Source of the DNA: Prostheceraeus crozeri
Taxonomy: Eukaryota; Platyhelminthes; Polycladida; Euryleptidae
DNA length: 64,000 nt
Direction of reading: 5' to 3'
NCBI GenBank assembly: GCA_907163375.1
Contig: CAJQUW010008951.1
Coordinates: 126,501-190,500 of the forward strand
Every line of letters begins with the position of its first letter. Positions within the stretch are counted from its first letter, which is position 1. Position numbers and translations under genes: made by a program. The notes below the pieces were generated by a model that saw nothing but the letters and a program-made list of their open reading frames with translations, was not told the DNA's origin and searched no databases. This document shows positions 41,940 to 54,830 of the stretch, in pieces.

Positions 41940-42763
41940 ATCACACACCGACCCGTTGCTTGCAGACGACTGTTTAGATCACTTACTGTGGCTGCGGTGG
42001 CAGTGTTTCCCCACTTGCTCATCCAACTTAGAGCCCACCCGGTCATCAACTCCCACGTGGTGCTTGGGTTCAGCTCAATCGACTGCGTGCAGGTGTCGGT
42101 CGGTTTGTCGCCTCCATGTGTGTTTGACATTTGCTACTGAGATCTACCATGTACTGAATTATGACCAAAACGTCGATCACCGATCGCCACGTTCCCCAAC
42201 TTACTTCTTAATTCACGAGCGACAAATTTTGACCCAAACACGATTGTCATGCGATGTAATGAAGCCCCCATTATTCCCGTTGGTTTGAAATTTAATGCTT
42301 GAAAGTATATGCTCAGGACATTTTGACAAAGCATTATATTAGACTATTTCAATTTCGGTGGTTAATTTGATGTAGATGCTCAATCACCAGCAAATCAGTA
42401 AAATCAACCGCTTCAAACCTCCGATTGTCTCGCTTTCGTCCGAGATGTCTACCAGAGAAGCAACAATAAAAAAGTTCGTGATATGATCATCTTTGGATAT
42501 TACCCAGTTTTTTATTAACGTTCTCTCATTCCCATTTTCCATAGTGATTATTTCTGATTGAAATAATTTCATGTGAATAGTAGAGCAGATATTTTCCTTG
42601 TTGAGATCCTCGCAAATGATAGGTTAATAGTTGCATTTGCCGGGTCGTCTTCGTAGTTTGACATGCTAAATGAACCATCTATGCTAACATGACTAATATC
42701 AGTCATGTCTATTCGTATTTATTTGTCGGTGTGAATTGTTATGCAATGGTTGTTTTGATAATG
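41940..42763. other. No recognised gene
   Basis: The first 60 bases repeat, inverted, the sequence left of the MITE. Overlapping short frames at 41,850-42,300 on both strands reflect a local rise in G+C only. Confidence 0.4.
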
Positions 42764-42771
42764 GCAGTGAC

Positions 42772-43130
42772 CAGGGAAATCCGTGATTAATATAAGATAT
42801 CTAAGGGACGCTCAACTCCCATACCATGTACTGGACTGGAGGCCAGTGACTTTGGTAGACTTGATTAATGACGATGGTGTGTCTGGATAAAACAGTGTGT
42901 CTTTGGTCTCTTCTAGTCTGGGTCCAGAATCTTCTTTCAACATATTCCCTGCATGAATGTGCGTATTAGAGTATTGGATAATTGTTTACGTCTTGTTTCA
43001 CGGTTTTATCCAGATGTGAACTAACTACCGTCATTAATCAAGTCTACCAAAATCACTGGCTTTCAGTCCAGTACGTGGCATGGGAGTTGAGCGTCCCTTA
43101 GATATCTTATATTAATCATAGATGTCCCTG
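42772..43130. mobile_element. Foldback hAT-type MITE
   Basis: 359 bp. Two arms of about 120 bp are inverted copies (CAGGG, TTAATATAAGATATCTAAGG, CGCTCAACTCCCAT, CAGTGA(C/T)TTTGGTAGAC, then GGATAAAAC). Flanks GCAGTGAC (42,764-42,771) and GTAGTGAC (43,131-43,138) are an 8-bp duplication with one change. Confidence 0.88.
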
Positions 43131-44100
43131 GTAGTGACTGACTTTTGTGAGTAACTCATGGTGTATGATGTCCATGTGGCTGTTTTGATGACACAACGAA
43201 ATTAAAGCTAAAGAAGCACGGTGAATTTTCTCTCGATTCTGTCTGCTACAAAAATAAGACATATATCTTATTTAACATATGGAAAGAATGTATGACATCA
43301 ATAATAGATTTTGACATACAGAAACTGAGGTCAAATTGCTTCGAAGATGACTTTCAAAACGTTATGCATTGCTAAAGGATATGATGTCATATATAAATTA
43401 TTATCGCTCTTAAATAGGTTTTCAAATATGAATCTCGACTGTATATTTCTAAGCCATTGCTGTTCCCTACGTTTATTGCATGCGTAAGTCTACTATCTAG
43501 TATAATTTTAAGCTCAAAGTGCAAAAAGGACAATTATTGTGCAAATATAGAATATCATTAGTTATCACTAGAAGGACCATATCAACCTGCGCAGTGATGA
43601 AGCCTAGAGAGACAAAAGCGAATGCTCAAAATGCTACATTGAAAAATAACAGAATGAACAAATTAGTAAGTTCAACGAAGGAGTTTCACTGCGAGTTATG
43701 GTGCATCATGGGCAAGACCAGGAGCATCTCTCCTCTTGTTGGAAGAAAACGAGTATGACTGTCCTACCAAAGTTTTCCAGCCTAGGAAGACATTTGTTCC
43801 AAGTAAAGTATCAATAACACCGTTATTAAAACATTCACAAATTAAATTCACAGTAATGCTTTTGTTGAAAAAGTCAGCGTTTACACTGTTAACTGTTGAC
43901 ACTTAGATGCGATTTCCGCGATTTCGCAGCAATAAAAAGGTTTGGCCAGCTCGGCTCGGTTCGGTCGAATCTTTAACATCAAGGTTCCGTATACCACTAG
44001 AAAGTAAAATAAATGGAATGTGCAATAAAGACAAGCTATCTGAATGGCATTATATTGATTCGACTATATGACTCACCATTCGAACTTTAAAGCGACTGTC
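43131..44100. other. No recognised gene
   Basis: Unassigned sequence upstream of the histone H3 copy. Confidence 0.4.
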
Positions 44101-44139
44101 TTTTAACATTGGAGATTATTGGAGTTGATAAAGAATTGC

Positions 44140-44148
44140 GTATATATT
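44140..44148 (+). promoter_or_regulatory. TATA-like box upstream of histone H3 copy
   Basis: GTATATATT lies 50-58 bases before the H3 ATG, a usual distance for replication-dependent histone genes. Confidence 0.45.
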
Positions 44149-44179
44149 CGAGTTTTTCTGTTTTTTCTTTAATCACTGA

Positions 44180-44608
<429 letters not shown>

Positions 44609-44653
44609 ACGAAGACATCTGATGTGAACGCCGCAATCACATCACTGATCACG

Positions 44654-44657
<4 letters not shown>

Positions 44658-44684
<27 letters not shown>

Positions 44685-44690
44685 GAAATT
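44658..44690 (+). repeat. (CT)n microsatellite
   Basis: About 16 CT units, 50 bases after the H3 copy. Confidence 0.95.
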
Positions 44691-46059
44691 CTTAACTTAG
44701 CCGTAAACTGTAATGGCAATGAATGATGGAAAAATATGATTCAACCATTACTTTTTTGCTTGTCTCAACTTGCAATTTTTTTACTATACATGTACATTTT
44801 GTCCGCAGATATCATGAACAAATGAGAAAAATAATCGCTACTTCAAGACGAGCGATAATTGACACCATAATTAACCTGATAAATGATCGACAGTGAAGAG
44901 CACGATGTTTGTCTGTGCCGGAATTCGAAGCATAAACTTCATTAAGAAGTCATTATTTTCTTTCTGTTTATATAAGAGGGAGGCACCTTCCAGATAATTA
45001 AGTGAGACTATTGTTTCCAGTCAGATGCGCTGTCCATTAACAGCTTTCCAATTTAGTCCATTCATGATTCGGTTGACAAAATATAAAAAGTCAATATAAT
45101 GTAAAATTTATGACACTCTGAATGCGTTGTCAATATTTATGCTTCAGTGACATGTCACTATCTCCACAGCAAATTGTGGAAAATAAGAATGGTTTTAATC
45201 AATTTATATCAGAAATAGGCAGGAGCTCTTACAAGGACGTTTGTTTTGTCTGTAAAAACGTTTTAGACTTGTTTGAATAAGGGATTAAAACTTTTCCAAA
45301 GAAGAGATGGAAACAAATAATACGGTGATAGAAATATGTATAATGTACTACTGCATTTGTGCAGTCGACAGACATAAATAAGTCATACTCATTCCATGGA
45401 AATCTGACTTCGCATTTGTTACATTTAGCAAGATTATAAAGAAACTAGCTACTCATTTCAGCAGCTCAGTTAAGCAAGGATCAGGATGACTAAATCTGCT
45501 AGATGTAAATAATCGAATTTTTGAAATTAGAAAACATTAGATCTTTGTGTTGAGGTAGCTAAATATTATAGCAAATTATCTAATCAAACTTATTTATGTT
45601 CATTGGGAAGACAAAGCAAAATCGCTTGCCCTTCAAAGCAGTGATACGACAGAACCGGCGGGACTACAGTACATGAAAGATCAGAATGCCCAAAAATCCT
45701 TTTGATTTCTTGTGAAGTCCAATGTTTTGAAAGTTAATTTCCAGTATTTATGCGTCATGTTCAATTCAGTGTGCGACACCGCATCAGATTCAAAAAAACT
45801 TTAAACAGAATATTTCAACTTTGATTAAAAGTTCAGTGGATAGGTCATATAAGATAGCTTGGCTTCAGTCAGAACAGATCAGGCAATGAGATTATTCATT
45901 GACAACAGGAAAATGCGAATGGAGCACAACAGGTTTGGAACCGACTGGCTGGTTGTTTTCACTAGACCCATGTCGACCGTTGACGACATTCAGTCTAGAA
46001 TAAATTGCTTAGTGAATCATCACAACATCAAGAACATGTACTTGCTTGCTTACTAAATC
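44691..46059. other. No recognised gene
   Basis: AT-rich; a 65-codon plus-strand frame at 45,859-46,056 matches nothing I know. Confidence 0.4.
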
Positions 46060-47290
46060 GGGTAAACGGGAGTCGTACCTCCCGACCACATTTGAGAGCC
46101 AACCGTCCTGTTCCGCCGCCCTCGACACGAGTTCGTCCACTGTCAGGCTTCATGTATCGGACGTACGATAATTTTGGCCGTCCCTTCCGATTTCGCTCGT
46201 GTGAAAGTGTGTATAGAGCGTAGCGCTGTACGATTGAGGCCTCTTTGCGCATCCAGTGTCCTGAGTTGTTTGCGGTAGACGGTATTGATCACAGCTGGAC
46301 GGTTCACTGTTTTGAACACGATGGTGTTATGCACGCGGTCAATCATCTTGATGCCAAGCAAGATCCGGTGGCAACTGGTTTCATCGCATTGATTTTGTCG
46401 GACAGAGTTCTTTTGATGATCTGTGATTCTGCCCAATACAGCAGCACTGAGATGATCAGGGAATCGAAGAGTCGCAGTTTGAGTTGCAGTGAAATGTTGT
46501 TTAATTTCCATGCATTTGCAGTCTCTAAAGTTACTCCAGGTTGTGGCTCTACGTTGCTAGAAGTCGGTGTCATTGGATAAAATTGTCGAACCGAGATACT
46601 TAAAGTCGTCAACGAGTTCTATTTCATTGTTCCTGGCTTTCAGGTGGTATTCTACATCACTTAGTGAGTGACTTTCGCGTTGTTGATCTTTAGACCAATC
46701 TTGGATCCTTCTTCTTCCAAGCCTTAGATGTGACGGATAGCTGCTGGAGTACTGCTGTCAAACAGGGCAATGTCGTCGGCAAAGTCTAGGTCTGCGAGTC
46801 TGGGTTTGTTGGCGTCGTCGTGGGTCACTATACCAAAGTTCATATTTCATAGTTCAAGGCAATCATGATTTCAGCAGGAATACCATAGTGTGGAAGGATA
46901 GCCCACATCGCGTCTCTATCAATGGAATCGAAAGCCGTGCTGAATTTCACGAACGTAACGATCACAGGTGGCTGCTTTTGATGAATACCTTCGGTGATTC
47001 TTCTCACCGTATGTATCTGTTCGCTTCTTCTATGCTCTTCAGCTCATCCGCTTTGAAGGAGCGGTCGGTTTTATCCGCCAGGTTTCGACAGATACCGTAA
47101 TTGACTTCATTTCTATGATTGTGGAAATGTCAACGGGCTGCTGTGCTCTGTCTTACGAGCTTTTGACTTTGTTGACTCACCCATTGTCAGTTTTTCATTT
47201 TCTTCTTTTTCGGTATGGTAGCTTCCACTGCTGCGTTGATGATTGATGCGAGGTTGTCGTACAATTGTTGGGACTCGCCGTAACTGGCGA
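46060..47290 (-). mobile_element. LINE fragment with RT, minus strand
   Basis: In minus-strand order: EATIPKKKKMKN (47.2 kb), FDSIDRDAMWAILPHYGIPAEI (46.9 kb, RT palm), DLDFADDIALFDSS (46.8 kb, catalytic FADD box), KIGLKINN, LRLFDSLIISVLLYWAES and a C-terminal RQLRTLDAQRGLNRTAL block (46.2 kb). This is the order of a non-LTR element ORF2. Several stops and frame changes separate the blocks. Confidence 0.78.
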
Positions 47291-48173
47291 GTATAATAAA
47301 AATGTAAATGTAACATAATTCGAGAGTATCTGGGTGTATGCTTTGTGATATAAATATTACGAACGGTTCTTTAAACACATAAAGATGATTGCCGGCAACT
47401 TATACATGCAGACCAAACCTTATTTTATCTCAAATAAAGTTTTCAGAATCATAGATTCTAGCCTACAATAGAATCACAGATTCTAGCCTGTTTGAATTTT
47501 GGAAGCATTGTGTATTCCTGAAACCATCTTTTATAAAATTATTCCAGATCGTGAATAATTTCACTAGATGGGACAGTTTATATAACATGTTGAGCTTAGA
47601 GATGCAATAAGTAATGGATTTCAATGTAAACTTTGCAAAATTTTGGTTGATGTAGGTACAACAACACTCTCGCTCGATCTTGGGATACTCACTGAAATGA
47701 AAACTTTGATGACATGTTGGGCACAATGTGTGTCTCAATGTGTTTGATGACAATGCTGCCCTCCTCGTTGGACTGAACCAGCTTAATGTTGAAAAATTGG
47801 AAACGGTTTGGCGACGTTCTCACAAAATTATTTGCGGACAAAAAGTGCAGTTGTGATAGCTTTACCCCCTGATCCCTAAGAAGGGAAGCATCTGCCCTAA
47901 CAGTTTTCAGAAAAATGTTAGAACCTGAAAATTTATTACATAAAATCATGCCCCCAAGCTTTCAAGATCCTGACACTCCCTCGCTGTCTCTGTCCCCTTT
48001 TCAAGAACCCAACAACGCCAATTGTCATTTATTCCCAGATGTTCTATTTTGCATAACCTAGCAGAAATATGCTAACTAATGTATTTCCTACAGCTACTGT
48101 GCATGTGTTCTGTATACTGCACAAGCTCTGTATTTTTCATCTGTGTATCTGCAATGCATGATCTCCACTACAT
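47291..48173. other. No recognised gene
   Basis: Two overlapping minus-strand frames (47,463-47,753; 47,689-47,949) are unassigned. Confidence 0.35.
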
Positions 48174-48212
48174 ATGAATAAACGCATACTGCTACTACTA
48201 CTACTACCAGGC
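48174..48212 (+). repeat. LINE-type 3' tail with (CTA)n
   Basis: AATAAACGCATACTG followed by (CTA)5 resembles the microsatellite 3' ends of some non-LTR elements. No coding part of that element was found upstream. Confidence 0.45.
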
Positions 48213-48879
48213 GAGATAAATTGTTCCGACTCTTAAATGTATGCTCGTGGTCATCAACTACTCGTGCTCATGCAAACTAAAAAGATCTGAATTTAAACTG
48301 CAGTGGAGAGAATTCTCAATTGATGTTGCAAATTACTCCCTCACCAGTGAATAAGTGAAAATAAGTGAAAAAAATCTCACTTCAGTGAATGACTCTAAAA
48401 CACGTTTGCCCGTCGCAGACAAAGCAATTCGTGACATTAGCATTCAGCCGGTGATCGAATTGTTCATTTCAGAATTTTATTATATTGGAAATTAGAATTG
48501 TTGACTGCTTAAAGCTTTCTTGTGTAGGCGGGATATAGATACTGTATACGTGCACATTATTATTGTATCTATGCTATCATACCTTTTTGCATTCTATTTC
48601 TAGATAAGTGAATTCAATTTCTGCTGAGCAAGATATCCATTCATTTATCATGTCCGATTTCTAGATACTCCTTCTCAATCTGTTATTCATAGAGCAAAGA
48701 TGCATTCATAGTACATTCAAAATCGTTATTCTGAGATTCAAATTCGGGAAGATTACGTGTGGAGCTTCTGGATATTGTCACCTTCATCTCAATCTTTCGT
48801 CTAATCGGAAGTGTGTCTCGCATTATACTCACTCGTATGTCTTATATCAACGCGCAGAGTGGCGACACATGTTATGACA

Positions 48880-49560
48880 CCAGACTTAGAAAATGCATGA
48901 GTATAGCACAAACTGCTCGAGATCGTCTGATAACAGCTTGACAATCCGAGTCAGACTACTTGCAGCATGCAGATCAGTTAGGCATTCATAGGAAAAATGC
49001 AAGAAGCATGATAGCCAATTTTTGAAAGACTGAAAGCGACCATCTGATAAGCACATACTTATACAAAGGTGAATGAATCGATGGTAGCCGCATTGGTGAG
49101 ATGAGAGGAAGAGAAGTTCATCATCACCTTGTTGGAGATTAAAGAGAAAGTGCAGCACGAGTTTTCACCAAGCCCATCTATCTGCGTCCAAGCCATAAGT
49201 CGAGGCTTGGAGGGGAAACTTGTTATCAAGAAGCAGTTAAGATCCGCACCTGTCCAATGGAAAGAGTCGAACATCAAACAAGAAGTCAAAGCTTTTATAC
49301 AATGGCTTGTATACAGTGACATGCAGACATCAGTCTTCCAAGATGACTGGGCGAACACGTGGACATTGTTCATTCAGCATGATTGAAGGTGGAATGATGA
49401 CCGAAAATTTCTGACTTTTTATCTGAAATCAGTGAATTTCTCTATGAAGAAGAATTTACGACTGTAATTGACAAGGCATTATCGCAGTTTGAAGCGGATT
49501 AACGCTAAGACGCTATGTCGAGAGGGATCGTGCAAATCCCAGTATCCAAGGACAGCTAAG
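48880..49560 (+). mobile_element. Tc1/IS630-family transposase relic
   Basis: Plus-strand frames give an HTH start (ARDRLITA, DYLQHADQLGIHRKNARSMIANF, ESDHL), a second DNA-binding part (ITLLEIKEKVQHEF, ICVQAISRGLEGKLVIKK) and the start of the catalytic domain (FIQWLVYSDMQTSVFQDDWANTW, where FVDEWGxNxW is usual). Stops occur after RLITA, after SMIANF and at 49,384. No terminal repeats seen. Confidence 0.7.
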
Positions 49561-51387
49561 TGGCCATGAAATAGCAAAAACACTGGGAAAATCAGAAAAA
49601 TCATCTTCCTTTGAACTTTCCATGTCTTTCAGATTTTCATCCTACTTTTAGGGATGAATGTTGTTATTCTTGAATAAAATGTCTTTGCGTAACATAGTCA
49701 TCTTATATTAATCAGAAATGGGAAATAAGTATGACGAAAAGGAATGCACTTAAATCTATGAAAGTTGCCATAACATAGGCATAGGTATATGGATAGGAAA
49801 AAGTCAAAAGAAATTGAATTCACTTATTCAAAAATAGAATCCAGAGAGGTGTATTATATCAATGATCGTTTGGGTCATTATTCTGATTATTTGTTTTCAA
49901 TTGGCTTGTGTTTGATTGACTTCAAAAATGTATTTAGCATTATCATAAATTTTAAAGAAGACCTACAACTAATTAGATTGGTCAATAAGTCGTTACATGT
50001 ATTGCTGTTCATCGCACAAAAATGTTATCCAAGTGCGAAAAATTGCATTGTGTAATATAATATTGCACTCTCGCTTATACAGAGTACCGGTAGGGCTGTT
50101 ATTCGTGTATTTCATGTGTGCTATGTAGAAATTGAATAATGTCTAATGGCATAAGTTTACCAAATAATGTCTGACGATCAATGCCCTAACCCATCGCTAT
50201 AGAGACGCACGCCACCGTCTCATCCCCGACCAACTGGTTTTTAATAAGCTGGCCACCGACCGGCCGGTTTTCAATACGCCGGCCGGCGAGTTTTGATGAC
50301 GCCGGCAGCCGGGCCAGCCGCCAAAACCCCGGCCGGTTCAACCTTGGAGCGCAACTCTTAAATAAGGATGAACCGGACAGTGGATTTCAATTTCCTGTCG
50401 AAGACGTTAGAGTCATCACCGTTAGTGTGTATAGAGTTAGTGCAACCACTCAATGTGAACATTTTTATTTCGTCTACGCCACTCTCAAAAACCACCTCAA
50501 CCATACAATTTGAATTTGCTGATTATGTGCCACTCATAAAATTTTCGAAATAGAAGATCTTTGTTAGAAAAGTCAATTCAAATTTGTCGTACTGTGCCGC
50601 TACCGCAGCCACTTTTCCGAGCTCGATGTTTGCACCATTTCAAGCAGCAAACATCATTACAAATGACAACACTGACATTTAAGTGCATGGAATTGAAGTT
50701 ATAACGCATCATTTCAAAATACAAAATATGCAGTTAAGCTACATGTATTGTAGCATTTTTTGCATCTTCTACTACTATAACTTAAATAACAATATCCACA
50801 AGACAATAAAATCCTACAGTGCCTCTTTAGGGCATGAACCGTGTATGTCTTTGGAGCATTGCTTTTTGTGTGAGTAATAAATTGATGGGCAGTTTATTTG
50901 CCATTTATAGACATTTTAAAATGCTTATTTGACGATTTTTCACGATTTCAATGCTTTTTATTATTTTCTGAACAATTTTTAAAAATAGTTTGTAATTTTG
51001 TTCTTTAATTTTTGTATTTCCTCCAAAATGTGCATACATGCCAGTAATGTGGCGGTAATTGTACGTGCAGAAGTACGTTCGAAACCGCAGTGTCTCAATT
51101 AATGTACAAGTGAAAATATTGAACATTGCGGTGGACGATCGTATCCCGAATGTGTTCCGACCATGATTAAATGAGAATCTAGAACATTCAGATTGCTTTG
51201 CGCCTACAGTTCATTTCGAAAAGAAAACATGACTATTTTGCCTGAAGAATGTTGAAAGCAAAAAACTGACAAAAATCGTTTTAAGATTGGTTAATGATGT
51301 CAAATTCAAATCACGCAATTATCAAAACCTAACACCGTCCACAGTGGTATTCATGATGACAGGGTGCTTTTTTGACTGCGTCGGAAA
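49561..51387. other. No recognised gene
   Basis: Contains a GC-rich patch (listed separately). Short frames have no motif. Confidence 0.4.
50237..50343. repeat. CCGGCCGG-rich patch
   Basis: Several copies of CCGGCCGG(T/C) and GCCGGC in about 100 bases, strongly G+C-rich inside AT-rich DNA. The terms GGCCACCGACCGGCCGG and CGCCGGCCGGCGAG form local inverted pairs. Confidence 0.6.
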
Positions 51388-51500
51388 CAGGGTTGGCCGG
51401 TAAAAACCACCCTGGCTTTTACCACCTGGTAAAAACCGGTAAAAACCTGGTAAAAACCACCAGCTTCTGTCACCATTTTTCGGCTAAAACTGGCAAAAAC
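51388..51500 (+). repeat. hAT-like terminus with GGTAAAAACC repeats
   Basis: CAGGGTTGGCCGG followed by several GGTAAAAACC/CTGGTAAAAACC units looks like the end and subterminal sites of a hAT element. The partner end was not found. It may belong with the hAT relic at 52.1-52.5 kb. Confidence 0.45.
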
Positions 51501-51820
51501 TGGCTGAAACTATTTTTCCAGCATAACTACTTAAGTTTTTTGGGTACATACAATATAAGGGATCATCGTCACTCCTTACTTTATTGATGAACGTTAGTTG
51601 CAATAAGTTCATTTTATTTTTTCATCATTCGATAAACATTTAGGCCTGTATTTCCAGAATTCAAACCTTATGAACATCATATTTCAATCAAGAATATGTT
51701 CCAAGTATAGGCTATACTATATAGGTGTAAGAATATGAATTATTATAAAAAATATTGTTATAATGCTGTTGTGCATTCTTTTGAGCGTGCACGCATTTTG
51801 CTGCTTTACAAATTTCATTC

Positions 51821-51860
51821 ATTGTAAGATGCAACATTGTAAGATGCAACATTGTAAGAT
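51821..51860 (+). repeat. 15-bp tandem repeat, 2.7 copies
   Basis: ATTGTAAGATGCAAC twice, then ATTGTAAGAT. Confidence 0.9.
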
Positions 51861-52099
51861 GGTGGAAGGAAATCAGTAAAATGATGGCAGACTCAGGAGC
51901 TTATGAGGTGAACAAAAAGAAGTTCTTAATGATGCCTTAATGGAATAGGAAATAAACGTCATTCATAGAGTTTCCAAAAATTATGGATATTTTTATTCAA
52001 AATAATGAATAAAATTATCTATGATCAAATATTATTCGAATATAATTCGACTTTTCTATCTAGTCATGTCAATCTTCTGTGAGCCGTCAAAAACAGCAA

Positions 52100-52480
52100 A
52101 TAACAAACAATGGGTCTCATTCATCAGCAGGGAAACTGCAAAGATACACAAATCGCATACACGTATCAACAGCAGTACTTGTCATGCAATATTTTACGCA
52201 TAACTGTGTACATATTAATAAGCAGCAACTGTCATTTAATGTCGTCAATTGTTCTTGTTTCCAAGGAAGTATCGGAGAAGAAAGCAAAGTAAACGCCCTT
52301 TCCGCCTCAACGCTTGTAGGCGGTATAGCCTTCAAAGATTTGGAGAGTTTTCCAAGGTGGCAGGCCGGTTACCAGTCGATTTAAAAATATCGAATTCACC
52401 TTTTATATGATTGAGTACATCGACTGATGAGGAGAGTGAAGTTGCTCCACATGCCACTTACCCAATCTCGACAATGTGAA
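52100..52480 (-). mobile_element. hAT transposase C-terminal domain relic
   Basis: Minus-strand translation reads MKGEFDIFKSTGNR, TLENSPNLKAIPPTSVEAERAF, then a degenerate TLNDS block. IPPTSVEAERAF is the diagnostic hAT dimerisation motif. Only the end of the transposase is readable; the rest of the gene upstream (higher coordinates) has decayed or is absent. Confidence 0.7.
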
Positions 52481-54615
52481 GTCCAACAATTCACACGGCT
52501 GACATGGCTGTAGGAGTCTGACGCTGTTTTCGATACCGACGCTGAATGTTGCAGTTGCCAATTTGATAAATCATCTTGTCAAAACTACGTGATCTAATAT
52601 AAATCTCACTTAGATGATTTGGGATGAAAAGAAATGAGATTTGAAAATATTTCTACTGCCGAAGTTGGGCTCTATCTTATTGTGACATTCTTTATGCATA
52701 CATTGTACTCTAAAATGATACACACGTAGCTTTCAAGCGTATTTTTCGTTCACAATCGATCTGTCGTTTTGTTGGCTAAATGAAGGAGGAAAATTATTGA
52801 AGGGAAAAATATTTGTCGAATAAAATAAGAATAACAAGCTTAAGCTCTCTTTCCTCGACCAAAACCCCTAGTCATTCCCAATTTGCGGATTGCTTTTAAG
52901 TCATTCAAAATGCCTCGATCGCCACGATTCCTTCTGGTTCGAAGAATTCAGATCATTACACACATGCTGTCTTGATCATGCTCATCCGTCAGATTCACTG
53001 TACAGAAGTTTTTATCATTATTAAAAGTCACGTGACATCTTCAGGAGACAAGCCATTAATGCCCTATACTTATGCAGAGTCTAAAATACAAGAATGCTAA
53101 GTGATTTTTAGATAAATAAAACATTTCCCTGACTGAAATATACTAAAAAAGTGATATGTTCTTTCACAAATGGACAATATTGCTCTGACGTCAATGTCCT
53201 GGTATATATCATGCATTTGGAGGATTAATTAACACCCTCTGTCCAATATTGGCGTTAATGTAACTGAATCTCTTACAATTTCAAAACACAATAATGCATC
53301 GATTCACTTAATGAATAAGTTCCTAGAGCCTTTTATGGAAAAATAATTATACCTTTGGATTAATGTCGTTCGGAAAGATATCAAATCATGCAGCTCTATG
53401 AGGAGAATCAAATCAATGCAGTAGTTGTAGATTCTGGCTTGAAGGAGAGGCGTTGTCAAGGCAGTTTGGCGATGCATTATCAAGATGATTTTGTCTTTAC
53501 AGAAAAATAATGATGATCGTAAATCTTATCAAGTACACTGATGATGCATCTGCAGTAAAGCCCCCGTTCCTCAGGCATCGTTGTCATGGAAACAACTGCC
53601 TACACTGTAATCTTGTTTCAATGTTCATGTCCATTCTAGTATTTTGTTATTATAGACTGCCGGATTTACGTGGTTTGAACCTCGCTGTTTCAGAGGAATA
53701 AGCTTACAGGAATTTGCGTGGAATCAACAACTAGTCAATATTTAAGATTCTCAGATAGTGCGAACGCTCCATTTACACGATAATTCAGACAATATTAACG
53801 TGATGAAATGAATGATGCAGAGTAGAAGACTTCTGAAATTGTTTCAGAAATTGTCATTCGACTAAATCGTCATGAATTTTTTAAATAGGAATATTCGAGG
53901 GTCTGCTCCTCCTGAATTTGAAATTGCATGCGAATAGGATTTTTTTTGATAGGCCTTTTTATGCTCTAACGAGCCAGCGCAATGTGATCAATGTAAAATA
54001 TACATCTGCAATTATGCAATGGTGTTGAATGATTCTAATTAAGCCTGAAGAAAGCGCTTCTGCATTTACAAAATTCATACTATGACATGGAGCTTGACAC
54101 AATATTCGGCAACGTGTTTGACCGTCTGGTTTTGAACAATAATTGCCATCCGCACAGTCGACATACAAACTTTACCTTCCAGTCTTGTTGGCATTGTTCA
54201 CACCAATGATTTTGCTGCATTTATTGATGAATTTCTTTGTCCAAATGTCTTCATTGCGCAATTTCTCGCAGTGCTATTCGATCAATTCAATTTTGCATTA
54301 GCGTGTACTACTGATGAATTTCTTTACAAACTATAGCAAAACACAGCGGAGGGAATAGCACGCGTTTTATGTGGCAGTATGACTCAATCATAATCTTCAT
54401 GCAGTCGTGGCGGAGCTCGCAATGGCGATGATAATTTCTTTTCTATGATGAAACTACATGCACATTGTTTCCACGAATTAAAATGAATGTGTTGATGTGT
54501 GTGCTGCCATCTGCATGCATTTCTCATCAAATATTCACATCTTTTTTTCGAACTATGCATGTACATGTGTATATGTGAATTTAAGGCCTGTTAATGATAT
54601 CGTATTTCTATCAAT
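52481..54615. other. No recognised gene
   Basis: AT-rich; no repeat structure or coding pattern seen. Confidence 0.4.
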
Positions 54616-54830
54616 ATGACAGATTTTGCTACGAATCTGATCGAGGCAAAATTTAACGATCTTGACATGACAGCTTCCGTATACAAACGATATGTGAATG
54701 ATGTATTCGCCAATTCTCTCAATGGACATGATACTGATGAATCATTCTTTTTAATTTCCTCATCTCTGTCAATACTCACATTGAATTTTCCAAAGAAGTT
54801 GAGAGCGAAAGTAGTTTGGTCTTTCTTCTG
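54616..54830 (+). mobile_element. Penelope-like RT relic, short
   Basis: FATNLIEAKFNDLDM, VYKRYVNDVFANSLNG and SLSILTLNFPKK follow the pattern around the RYVDD box of Penelope-like RTs. About 70 codons remain. Old and broken. Confidence 0.5.

Noticed and set aside
41853-42288. Overlapping frames on both strands, up to 121 codons
   Set aside because: No motif; they span the MITE end and its flank, and several frames are open at once because of local base composition.
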